Below are positions 36,640 to 47,100 of a stretch of DNA of 64,000 nucleotides, piece by piece; the first letter of the stretch is position 1, and each line of letters starts with the position of its first letter. Origin of the DNA: Azadirachta indica (taxonomy: Eukaryota; Streptophyta; Magnoliopsida; Sapindales; Meliaceae); NCBI GenBank assembly GCA_022749755.1, contig CM040452.1:23450773-23514772 (forward strand), written 5' to 3'. Under the pieces are notes generated by a model. The model was not told the DNA's origin and ran no database searches. It worked only from the letters and a program-made list of their open reading frames with translations. Made by a program: the position numbers and the translations under genes.

Positions 36640-37115
36640 AAATTAGGTTTGGTTCGGTTTTTCTAAAAAACTAAATCCAACCAAATGCAGTTCGATTTCT
36701 AGTACTCAAATTGAATTTATCGAACTGTCTAATTGAAATAGTTTAATCTCATAGTTGGTTCTCGATTTAAAAAATATTTATATATATATATATATATATA
36801 TCTCTATATTATATAGAAATTATCAAAAATATTTAAAATTTATAATAATATATCCAATTTTTATATGAATTTTTGTGAATTTTTATAAATATTTTATTTA
36901 TTATAATTTTAGTAAATTTCAAATACTCATATAAAATTTTATATTCAGTCCTAATCAGTTTTCAATTCAAATTCGACTTTTAACTAAACTTGAACCAAAT
37001 TTATTGGTTTAGAAACTAAATAAAACTAAATTTTTTTTATAACCGAATCGAATTAAACCAAACTGTTTAATTCAATTCAATTTAATTTAATTCGATTCGA
37101 TTCGGCCTTTTTTCC
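36640..37115. mobile_element. Probable non-autonomous DNA transposon with GGTTYGGTTCGGTT-type ends
   Basis: The left end reads GGTTTGGTTCGGTTTTTC. The reverse complement of the right end carries GAATCGAATCGAATTAAATT, GTTTGGTTTAATTCG and ATTCGGTTATAAAAA. A central (TA)n tract at 36779-36802 and AT-rich filler lie between. Such ends are common in small hAT- or Mutator-type plant elements. Family and target duplication are not settled. Confidence 0.5.
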
Positions 37116-37739
37116 CTAAGCCTAAAAATTATAATAGAGCATTGCAACAACATTATGGGTATTTTAGGGAATTGCATATCAAGTTAAACAAAAAATATAT
37201 ATAGTTCAAGCTAAGATACTAGCAAACATATATAAAAAGGAAATTTGTAAATATTCAATCTGTCATAGTTAATTAAGAAAGAAGTCTTATTCGTAGAAAG
37301 AGAGTAAGGTATTTATTTATTTTATTATGGTTGTTAACGGGTATTTATGTATTTTATTATAGTTGTTAACGGATTAAAATGTTTAACAAATTAACAGACC
37401 ACTAAAACATAGTCTTTCCCATTAGGAATTCGAAATAATTAATTAAGAGAAAAATTTCACGAATTCTATCTCACATTTACATATAAGAAACACAGAGATT
37501 TTTTCATTATGACTTCAAGACAATAAAAAGACGCTTGCCATCTTCTGTTAGGTTGCTCTAAACATGGTCTCCTCCTCCTCTTAGTATGCTGAAGAAGAGA
37601 AATTTACGAAACAATTGGAAGTAGGAGAAACTAGTTTGTTAGCTGTTTCAATTGCCCGTGCATGTAATATTAATCAAGATGATGAGAAGCATAATTTACA
37701 GCTAGGATTATGCTTGGCAAAAAACTTGAGCTTGCTCCT

Positions 37740-38055
37740 AAATAAGACCGAGTTGGGTTGGAGTTTTTTACTAAAACTTGGACTAGGCCGAGCCAAGCCC
37801 GAGTTAAATTCAGGTCGACTAGACTTCAAATAATTTGAAGTCAGCTCGAGCCAAAATCCAACTCAAAGACAAAAAAATGATAAAAATTTTTTATATTATT
37901 CTTGATTTTTAAAGCTCGAATTGTTTATCCAACCCGAATAGACTAAAAATATTAAATTTGGATTCAAGTTACGTCATACTTATAGAAAATAAATTTGGGT
38001 CTAGGCTAGGTTTTTGCAAACCCGATCCGAACTTGGGTTTTTGCCAAACTTAACT
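37740..38055. mobile_element. Possible TE remnant (AAACCCG / CGGGTTT-type ends)
   Basis: A less AT-rich segment bounded by GAGTTGGGTTGGAGTTTT and ACTTGGGTTTTTGCCAAACT, with internal GCTCGAGCC-like words. It resembles degenerate repeat sequence rather than coding DNA. Tentative. Confidence 0.25.
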
Positions 38056-38180
38056 CAAATATTGCTATTTGTCGCATACTAAAGAGCTAATCATGCATTA
38101 CTCAAATGAGAATTTTTTTCCTCGTCAAATTTAGATATATCAATGTATATACAGGGGATTTCAAGTATAGGAAAGTAGAT

Positions 38181-38346
38181 GAGGTGTATTTCTTCACTCA
38201 TCTAAAATATTCAAAATAAAAGTAAAGACGAATCATGAACAGTTACTGGAAGAATTCTGGTCAAGATAAGCAAATTCTTTATGCGATGCGATTGTTGGAT
38301 TCAAGAAAATTTTAATCTTCTACTAGGGAAAGACTCCAACTGGATA
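38181..38346 (+). pseudogene. NAC-domain pseudogene fragment (subdomains C-D)
   Basis: Translation gives EVYFFTHLKYSK, then with stops and a shift NSYWKNSGQDKQ and VGFKKILIFY-stop-GKTPTG. This order matches NAC subdomains C and D and parallels AYFFTCLEYKR / GYWETRGGD / VGFKKNWTFLF in the intact gene at 34139-35127. At least three in-frame stops and one frameshift make it non-functional. It is on the same strand as the intact NAC gene, consistent with a decayed tandem duplicate. Confidence 0.75.
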
Positions 38347-40367
38347 AAACCCTTAAAACAAAAATAACTATTGTGAGCATATATAGGGTGTTTCCCAAGC
38401 ATATACTTGAATTGAGTTTCAAATAGTGATTTGATATTTTTTTTCTTTGAAATCAACAATATAAGATTTCATTTCATTAAAAAGATTATAAACAATAGAT
38501 TTACACACCTATATATATAGATATATTGTAAAGATTAATTACAACAAACAATCAAACAGATTTTAAATCTACTTATAAATAAGAAGAAAATATCAGAACA
38601 CCTTTTCATTTGGTATTTTTTAATAAGTTTAACAAGTCAATAAGCTATATCTTCTACTCTCTTTTCTTGTAATTAATCTTTTTGATTGGTATTGTAATAA
38701 GTCTCCTACAATATATTTATTGTAGCAGAGAAACTCTCAAATTTGAAATATAACCTTATTAAATTTATCTTCATAACTTTTAAAAATTGTAAATCTTAAT
38801 AAAAAAACTACCACAACATTATAGTCAAATAAAAAACTATAAAATTAGCACAAATTTAGATCTGAATAAAAACAACATCATTAAGTTAATATAATCTATC
38901 AGATAAAAATACATCACTATAAATTTAAATTACGTTAAAAATCTACCCTTATTAATAAAAGAGAAATAAGGAAACAAAGAGAAAACTCCTTAAGAAGATA
39001 GAGAAAATCCCCACATCCGTTGAGGACAAAAAGAAAGAACGAACGAGAAAATTGGGAGAACAAAGGTGATTAAAAGAGATGGCTCCAGAGATAGAGAAAG
39101 AGCGGTCACTTGCTTTTAGCACGGGGATTTGATATATTTTACTCATGTAAATTTCAGTTAGAAACGTGATATGCAAAATTCTGTACAAACGAGAGAGTGA
39201 CAGCAAGGGCAGCTTCAGCAAGCATTCACATTCTAAGTACCGTACCATATTGATGAGACTGAGAAACAGCCAACCAAAAATAAACTGAATTTTTTTTTTT
39301 TTTCATCTCTTCGGAAATTTCTCTTCGGAAATTTCAACCTTTGTCTGTTTTATTCATATGGAAATATGCCAAATAATGAATAAAGTCTGAAATCATTAAC
39401 AAATTAAGGTTGAATTTACTCTTTTGATTTCCTAGTATTTGTTCTTTCTAACTTTAGAACTCACTGAAGAGATATTCAACCACCCTAAATGCAAAATGTA
39501 TTGAGATATTCTAATTACTTTTCAATACAGTGACTTCTTTTTTTCTAATTTAGAAAACAAATAAATAAACATAAAATTTATACAATAGGTCTCTGTACGT
39601 CATCACGCGATCAAAATTAGGTTTGAGCCGTCCTGTCTTATGCACGAGGGAATCTTATTAGTTAACTTGTTAATTTATTTCAAATCTGTTTTCATATATA
39701 AACTTTTTAAAAATTTTATCACTAGTCAATGTGAAATTTTAATATTTTAAAATATTACATAAATTTATAACAACCAGTTATTTTATAAGTGATAATATAT
39801 ATATATATATAATGGACTAGATATGAAAATTTAACCTTCACATTAATTTATAAAATTATTTTATAAGTAATAGAACACATAATTTTCAATGAAAAATATA
39901 GCACACGACATGCACACGAAGATAATGCACTATGTGCAATCTTGCATTCTTTTCTCTTTCATTCGCGTTAATTATTTCTCTTCGTTACTTTATTATTATT
40001 TTGGCATGCTTTTTATACTTTACTATAAGGATTTGATCATTCAAAGTATATATTCTAAATAAAATAATAATTTTAAGATTCTTTTAATAAAGTATTCACG
40101 AAAGGAAAAGCTGAAAAAATCGAGAAAACTTGTTAAAGGTGGGGTTGTGAATGTGATACATCAAGGTGTCACACGAAAAGCGAAGGAAGCAGTGCAGCGC
40201 CTTAAAGATTTAAGAAGTCGGAGCGCGGGACCACCGCATTGCCGAATATACCCTTAACTGCTTGGCCCTACTCCCGCGCTAAAATATTAAGGAAGAAGAA
40301 TCTCCATAAATCTAGAATTTAAAACGGTCAGACCCTGAATACCCAAAATATCTTTCCTCCCGGCAAC

Positions 40368-40380
40368 TTCTCGAACTTTC
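40368..40380. promoter_or_regulatory. Perfect three-unit heat-shock element
   Basis: TTC-TC-GAA-CT-TTC, a textbook HSE of three alternating nGAAn/nTTCn units, about 20 bp upstream of a TATATAT box (40401-40407) and 130 bp upstream of the BAG-family ATG. It predicts heat-shock-factor control of that gene. Confidence 0.75.
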
Positions 40381-40400
40381 AAGATAAAAAAACAAATTTC

Positions 40401-40407
40401 TATATAT
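40401..40407 (+). promoter_or_regulatory. Putative TATA box of the BAG gene
   Basis: TATATAT lies 105 bp upstream of the ATG and just downstream of the HSE, leaving a leader of about 70-80 bp. Confidence 0.5.
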
Positions 40408-40511
40408 CTCTCAACAACAATCCATTCCTAGCTACAACCAGCACAAAACGAAAGCACAAGCGTAAAGTTAAGAAAAAAAGAGTTTAGGAAAATTACGTGT
40501 TTTTCGACGAG

Positions 40512-41672
40512 ATGATGGATGGTCCTTTTTACGGCAGAAGCTACCGGAACGTGCCGTCTCGCAGTCGCAGTCGCCCCCACTCTCACAACTCGCCTAGCGT
40601 GAGAGTGATACCGGTACACTACGTCGGGTCGGAGCACAGGCCGAATAGATCCGATTCGGCCGTGAAGATCCAGAAGGTATTCAGAGGATTCCTGGTGAGA
40701 AAAAGTTTCAAGAAGATTGCGGAGATAAGAAGCGAAGTGGAGGAGATCGAGAAAAGGATTTCGAAGGAAGAGACTATTGATTTGATCGGGAGAGATTCGA
40801 AAGAGAGATTAAGAATTAATGAGATGTTAATGAGTTTGCTTTTCAGATTGGATTCCGTTAGAGGCGTGGATTCTGGAGTTAGGGATTGCAGAAAGACCGT
40901 TATTAAGAAAGTGATTGCTTTGCAAGAATTTCTGGACGCTGTTGTTTCTTCTAACAATAAGAATGGTCAAGTTATAGATGATGACGTCGATAACGTTGAA
41001 AAGGTCCAGGAAGGTGTTGATCAGAATCAGGCGGCGGTGAAGGTGGAGTCTGCAGAGGATGGTGAAAATCATGATGATCCAATGCCAGAAGAAACCGAAG
41101 TTGTGGAAGATAAAGGATTTGTGAGAAGTCATGAGGACGTGGAAGATAAAGAGACTGTCACAAACTCAATAGACGATCGAAAAGATCGGAAGGTTGTTGA
41201 GGATTATGATGCGATGCCAACGGTGAGTGATTGTCCGAAAGAGAGTGTGGGGACGAGTCAGACCGAGAGTCAGGCGGATTCCTCTGCTAATCCTGAAAGC
41301 TTGATTGAAGCTTGTGAAGAAGATGATAATTCGCAATTGAAGCATGAAAACAATGCTATTGAAACTAACGAAGCTGAAAATGAAGAAGTGAATGTGAAAG
41401 AAAATAGTGGCGCAGGAGAGGATAATAGAAGGAACAGAGAGCTGTTGGAAAGGATGATGGAGGATAACGAGAAGATGATGGATATGATGGCGCAGTTGTT
41501 TGAGAGGAATGAAATGCAGACCAGGATGTTGAGTTCATTATCACAGAGGGTCGAGCAGCTGGAGAGGGCGTTTATGTGTGAGTGGTTGAGGAGGAAGAAG
41601 AAGAGGCAAGCTGCTGCGACTGTTGATGGTTGTCAAACGTCACCGGATAACAAAAAATGCGGAAAGAGATAG
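40512..41672 (+). CDS. IQ/BAG-domain co-chaperone (BAG5/BAG6-like)
   Basis: Single-exon gene, 386 aa. Plant IQ-BAG proteins bind calmodulin through the IQ motif and Hsp70 through the BAG helices; Arabidopsis BAG6 is heat-induced and works in basal immunity and stress autophagy. The IQ motif KIQKVFRGFLVRK is at 52-64 and is followed directly by a BAG domain (about 66-145, ending FRLDSVRGVDSGVRDCRKTV and IKKVIALQEFLDAV). A long acidic, disordered middle follows. The C-terminal Met/Glu-rich coiled coil (RELLERMMEDNEKMMDMMAQ) and basic LRRKKKRQ resemble BAG6, though BAG6 is far longer. The open frame extends to 40497 only through GTG; the first ATG is 40512, with a second at 40515. Confidence 0.88.
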   Translation: MMDGPFYGRSYRNVPSRSRSRPHSHNSPSVRVIPVHYVGSEHRPNRSDSAVKIQKVFRGFLVRKSFKKIAEIRSEVEEIEKRISKEETIDLIGRDSKERLRINEMLMSLLFRLDSVRGVDSGVRDCRKTVIKKVIALQEFLDAVVSSNNKNGQVIDDDVDNVEKVQEGVDQNQAAVKVESAEDGENHDDPMPEETEVVEDKGFVRSHEDVEDKETVTNSIDDRKDRKVVEDYDAMPTVSDCPKESVGTSQTESQADSSANPESLIEACEEDDNSQLKHENNAIETNEAENEEVNVKENSGAGEDNRRNRELLERMMEDNEKMMDMMAQLFERNEMQTRMLSSLSQRVEQLERAFMCEWLRRKKKRQAAATVDGCQTSPDNKKCGKR

Positions 41673-44144
41673 TTAATCTGTTGCTTTTACTGTGATTCTG
41701 ATGTTTGTAATTTCAGTTCAAGTTGCCGATGATTGTACTTGTAGTTTGTGTTTTTTCTTTTTATAAAGCATTCTGTGAGTTTGGAATACGGACGACGGTT
41801 CCTCTTTGTACTGAACTTATTTAAACCTACTTAATTTTTGAAATAAATGTTATAATAACAAAATTATTATTATAAAATTAAAATATTAATTATAAAAAAC
41901 TAAAAATTATTGCTATTTTTTTTACTAGTCAAATTAAAATGATACCATGAAATGAAGATAGTTCTAGAAAGTGGTTGGTAAAGAGGCCCGGTTTAGTTGG
42001 TTGGGTTTTTTCATTGGGTTTCATGATCTTGGATAGAACTTTCTCGCACCTCTTAACTGATACTCTCAATACACCCCTTAATGTAACAAACTCTTGTATA
42101 CTTGTAGTGGGTCTGTCGGGCCTCCCCGTATTTTAGCTCGATATATATTGGGGATATTGTACGGGACAGGTGTCACGGCCTGAAATAGTATCAGGCTTAC
42201 CACTTACCAGAATAAATTAGCACCACGTAGAAAGTCAAATCTGCCTGTCTATTTTCGTGAAATTTCAACTATATTATCTTCTAATAAATTAAAAATATTT
42301 TAATAATTCGAATAAGCATCTAATGAAAAATATATGTTACTTTATTCGAATTTTCGTGAAAGTGTAAATGTAATGTTCTATTATCCAATTACGACAAATT
42401 AAGTCACTGCTATGGGCTTTTTTCGAAAAGGAAAATAATATTAATACGATAAAATCTACAAGTAACTGGCCTGCGAAGTGCTTTTTCTGCTTGTTTTTTA
42501 ACTTTTTTTTTTATTTGAAAAGGCTTTTTTATCGGTGTTGTCCCTTGTGGTTTATTTTAATGAAATTGACTTCACATTGATGCTTGCACCTCCTCATAAA
42601 TAGTATTATTATTTAGCGACACGCCAACTTCCAGTTATTGTTATATTATTTTTTTCAAAAAAATACAAAAATACAATGTTATTAAATAAATAATTATATC
42701 ATGTTCTTATAAATAATAATCTAAATTGTATAGCATAAAATAAATAAAATTTACAGACATACTTATATATATATAGTTTAATTTTACTATCAATGAACCT
42801 TTTTTAGCATTAAAATAATAACTAAATATATTTACAAAATTGAATGATTAAAAACTAAATTATATATTTTTTTTTAGACAAAGCAAAATTTAAAATTGTT
42901 AATGTTTATAAAACACTTTTTTATAAGTTTATATAAAATATGGGATTATTTTAACATAAATAATTGAAACATATATATACTTGAACATTTATGATATATT
43001 TTTTTAGAAATTAAAAAAATTATGAATAATATCCAAATTAACTTGATTGATATGAAAAAAGATTGGCAAAGCTTTATCATTATTTTAATAATTGTTTATT
43101 TAAATAAATTCACCCTTACACCTACACCTAAAAGGAATAATTATTTGACACAACATCTTTTTTTCCTATCACTCTATTAATACAACATTTTTAAACACAT
43201 TGTTATATTATTAAAATCAAAAAGGCTATATTAGAGCTAGTAGCGATAATAATAACAATAAAATCTCATGCTATTATCTATTAAAAATTATTTTGCATAT
43301 AATAGTTTAAGAAATCAACGTTGATTAAAGGTCCATTTGAAATATATACGCAATTTTAACTATAAAAATATATTCAAGTAATTATTTGTTTAAAGTTGTT
43401 ATAAAATAAGATTTAGATATAAATATTTGTTTAAAACTTTTTAGCACTTAAAATAACTTTTTTTTAAAGCATTTTTTTAAAAAAATATATTTAACCATGT
43501 TCGCTAATTGCTTTTCTCTTTCGTCAGAAGTTTTTTCTCTTTTTTTTAATAAACTTATTTTGAAATACATCTTATATTATATGTGTGAATAAACACAAAT
43601 ATACATATTTAAATCAATTTTAAATTTAAAATTGAAAATTAAAATAAAATAAAAAGCAACTAATAGGTGTAATTTTATTTAAAAGCAAAGGAAGGTGCAA
43701 TCACATAATTTGATATTATAAGTTGATTAGTAGATTTCGCTGTTCTGACCACCCAAACCCTCTTTACCCTTTTCTTCCTCGCATCATATCAGTCGTTCAT
43801 ATATCACACACACCTCTCTATCCCTCTCTCTCTCTCTCTCTCTTTCTCTCTCCTTCCTCTGGACAAACTATTTTCCTTCGAAACGTTTTCGAAACACTAG
43901 GATCTCCGAAACTCCCAATAACAACGTTAAAGAAGAAACCTCCGTATCAAATCACGTCTCTTGTTCTTATTTGAAAATCCTTGGTGGTGGTTGTTGTTGT
44001 TGTCGTTGTTGCTTTTTTCTTTACCCAGCTTTGTGTTGTGTATTTGTTGTTACTCCAATCACTGTGTGTCATCTATTCCCCGTTTTCGATCTTATCTCTT
44101 TTTTCTTTTTTTAATCTGTAACTCTGTTACTTCTCTCCCCTACG
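41673..44144. other. AT-rich spacer with GYF-gene leader
   Basis: The BAG 3' UTR is at the left. AT-rich filler without coding signal occupies most of it. The GYF-gene promoter/5' UTR is at the right, with a (CT)n tract. Confidence 0.6.
43816..43851 (+). repeat. (CT)n tract in 5' leader/promoter of the GYF gene
   Basis: Pyrimidine tract of about 15 CT units with minor interruptions, roughly 300 bp upstream of the ATG. CT-rich tracts near plant transcription starts are common. Confidence 0.8.
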
Positions 44145-47100
44145 ATGGCTGAAGGCAAGTTCGATCTACCTGACGATCTCCTGTCCTCTAAACCGTCCGA
44201 TCATCCTTGGACCCCTAAAGGTATTAATATCAATTTTCGCATATCAATTGAATAATATCGAGTCAATGTGATGTTATGATTTATTGATCTGAAGTCATCG
44301 GTATTTACACTCCGTTAATTAGGGTTTTTATATTTTTTACGATTGATTCGTTTTTTAATTTTCTGTAGCGTGTTTGAGTGAGATTTATTTTCAAAATGTG
44401 TTTTTATAGTCAAATCCAGCATTGGGGACTTCACTATTTCAATTTTAGTGGAAACTCATTTGGATGTGCAATTTAAACTCAAATGGATATGATTTTTTTT
44501 TTTCTTAAAACCTTTAGGAGTTATGTTCTTCAATATTGCAATATAGGTAGCTTTGAATGTTTAGTTTAATTTTCCTATATTATGACAGGGGATGCCACGG
44601 ACAAGATTCATTTGGGATCACTTGATGTGACGAAAGGTGGAATAACGTTGCCTTATCTATTCAATACTTGTATTTTGTGTGTGTCTCTACCAGTTGTCTA
44701 ATGTTTAAGTCAGAAGATTGATTGACTAATGATTGCAGATCAATTGGCATCAGAAAGCAGCATACCGCTGTCTCCTCAGTGGCTTTATGCTAAACCAAGT
44801 GATAGTAAGGTAGTACATTCTATTATTTTCTCTTAATGGGTGTATTTTCATGTCATAACATCACAGTCAATACTACATCAATCCCATGGTATAGGTTGGC
44901 CTATTGGCACTATAAACTATCAGTAATCTGGATGAAACATAGTGTTTATGATTGTTAAATCACTGGTCAAAGAGTTTTCCCCAGTAATCGCACTGAATAA
45001 ACTCCTTCAGAAACAGTGGTAGCCTGTGGGATTTGCTTGTCCCTTTTGTCTTGGATGAGATGTGTATAAATTTCACTTATCTAGCTGCTGAAGAAATATG
45101 CATATGCTCTGTTGTTGTAGGGTTGTTATTGTCCTGGGCTTACTTGTTAATTTATGGATTACTTGCATATTACTTTTGAAAATGCTTAGAGGTTGATAAA
45201 AAATGTATTTTTTGCATCCCTCACTTAGGGAAATGGGGGGGCTTCAACTTGTTACCAACGACATGCTTGCATTAAGATCCTTTTTTAAATTGACAACCTG
45301 AGATATTTTCTTGTCAATTTTTTCTAGCAACTGAAATTTGTATGGTAGGAATAACTGTTGAGACAGTTTCTTTCTCCTTTTCCTCTTCCTTTTCCTTTTT
45401 TATTTTTTTCCTTTTTCTCTAAGTTGGGTCAGGGGCTAGACCACAGAAGGTAGGTGAACTGAAATGTCTTAAATTTATGAGAGAATGTAAGGGTGTCTTG
45501 GGAAACTTTAATGTGTAAGCTTCTTTTTGGTTATTAATTCTCTTTTCCTCATTTCATTATCTGGATACAATCTCATTTGCATATGCAAGCCATTTGGTGT
45601 GCTAGAAAGGAACTTTTCTAATTTTGGATTACTGATTTTGCTGATCTAGGTGATTACTGGTTTTTTAGAGTGGTGATGCCACTTATTCTCTCTATTGTTT
45701 CATTATCTGATTTTTTCCCCTAAAGGGCTCCAGAACTCTATGAAGATACTGAAACTGCTTTTTTTTTTCATCATTTTCATGGTATTGGTAAAATGGTTAT
45801 AGCCAGATACACATTCAGCAATGCTTGATGCCTTTTATTTATCAAAATATATTCGTCTTTGATGTGGTAATGTTTGAAAGACTTTTGGGCCAGCACACCA
45901 TCTTTGTTTCTTGAAAAGATAAAAATTCTCTGGCACCATCTAAATACTGTTAAAATTACTTGATGGGTAACTGAAAGAGAGGCCATCACATGCCACTGAA
46001 CCTCAAATCCAATTCTCTGTTCTTTTTTATAATTTTTTGTCTTAGATTTTCCTTTATAGTACTCTGTCAATCTCTTCTGTTTATGTGTGTGAGTACCATT
46101 TCAGCTTTTACATTTATGCATAATGTCAGTTTACAACCAAAAGAATAAAAGAATAATGTGTTATGTGGCAGATCAAATGAGCTAATTTTTTAAGTATTTT
46201 TTTTTTGCTCTGTATTGTTTTAGAGTTTTCTGAGCTCTAGAGCAATTTAGGCTATTTATTAATGTTGAAATTTATTTGTAAATTTGTGACATTATAAACT
46301 TATAGACTTAAGTATTTTAAGTTAGTCAACTTTTTAATATGAGTTTGAAATATGGTTCAGTTGCTGTTAGGAGACACTACTTATCAACAGGAACTGTTTT
46401 CTAAATGTTCTTTCATGTATGGCAGGATGTGCGTGCTCCAACTTCTGTCTCCCTTGGAAACTCCACTGATCCTAACCAGAAGGAGAGTTGGCGATTGGAA
46501 GGATCTGAGGACAAAAAGGATTGGAGGAGGAGTGTAGCTGATAATGAAAGTAGCCGGCGCTGGCGTGAGGAGGAAAGAGAAACTAGCTTACTTGGTGGTA
46601 GACGAGATCGTAGGAAAGCAGATCGTCGAGTTGACAATGTTCCAGCAAGAGACTCAATTGACAGCAGAGCTTTAACTTCTTCTGATCGGTGGCATGATGG
46701 TACTACACGGCGTGATAGCAAATGGTCATCTAGGTGGGGTCCTGAAGACAAAGAGAAGGAGTCCCGAACTGAGAAGAGGTTAGATGCGGAGAAGGAGAAG
46801 GAAGATGCTCATAATGACGGTCAATCTTTTGTAAGCAGCATTAGGTTGGCTTCTGAGCGCGATGCAGATTCTCGTGATAAATGGAGACCTCGCCACAGAA
46901 TGGAGCTTCATTCTGGTGGTTCAACTTCCCACCGTGCTGCACCTGGATTTGGACTTGAGAGAGGACGGGTGGAGAGTACAAATTTGGGATTTACTATTGG
47001 ACGAGGAAGGTCAAATGTTATTGGGAGGTCCTCATCTGCTGGTCCCATTGGTGCTTTCCACAGTGAAAGTGTCCCAGGGAAACCTACCCTCTCTGCTGAT

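Larger units (their letters stand above)
35128..40511. other. AT-rich spacer with transposon remains and a NAC relic
   Basis: No intact gene. It contains the NAC 3' flank, a probable TE at 36640-37115, a possible TE remnant at about 37740-38055, a NAC pseudogene fragment near 38181-38346, an AT-rich stretch, and the BAG promoter with a heat-shock element. Listed separately. Confidence 0.65.

Noticed and set aside
37615..37833. 72-codon open frame near the NAC relic
   Set aside because: Composition changes midway into repeat-like sequence and nothing is recognisable.
40497..40511. N-terminal extension of the BAG protein
   Set aside because: It begins with GTG; the first ATG is 40512.
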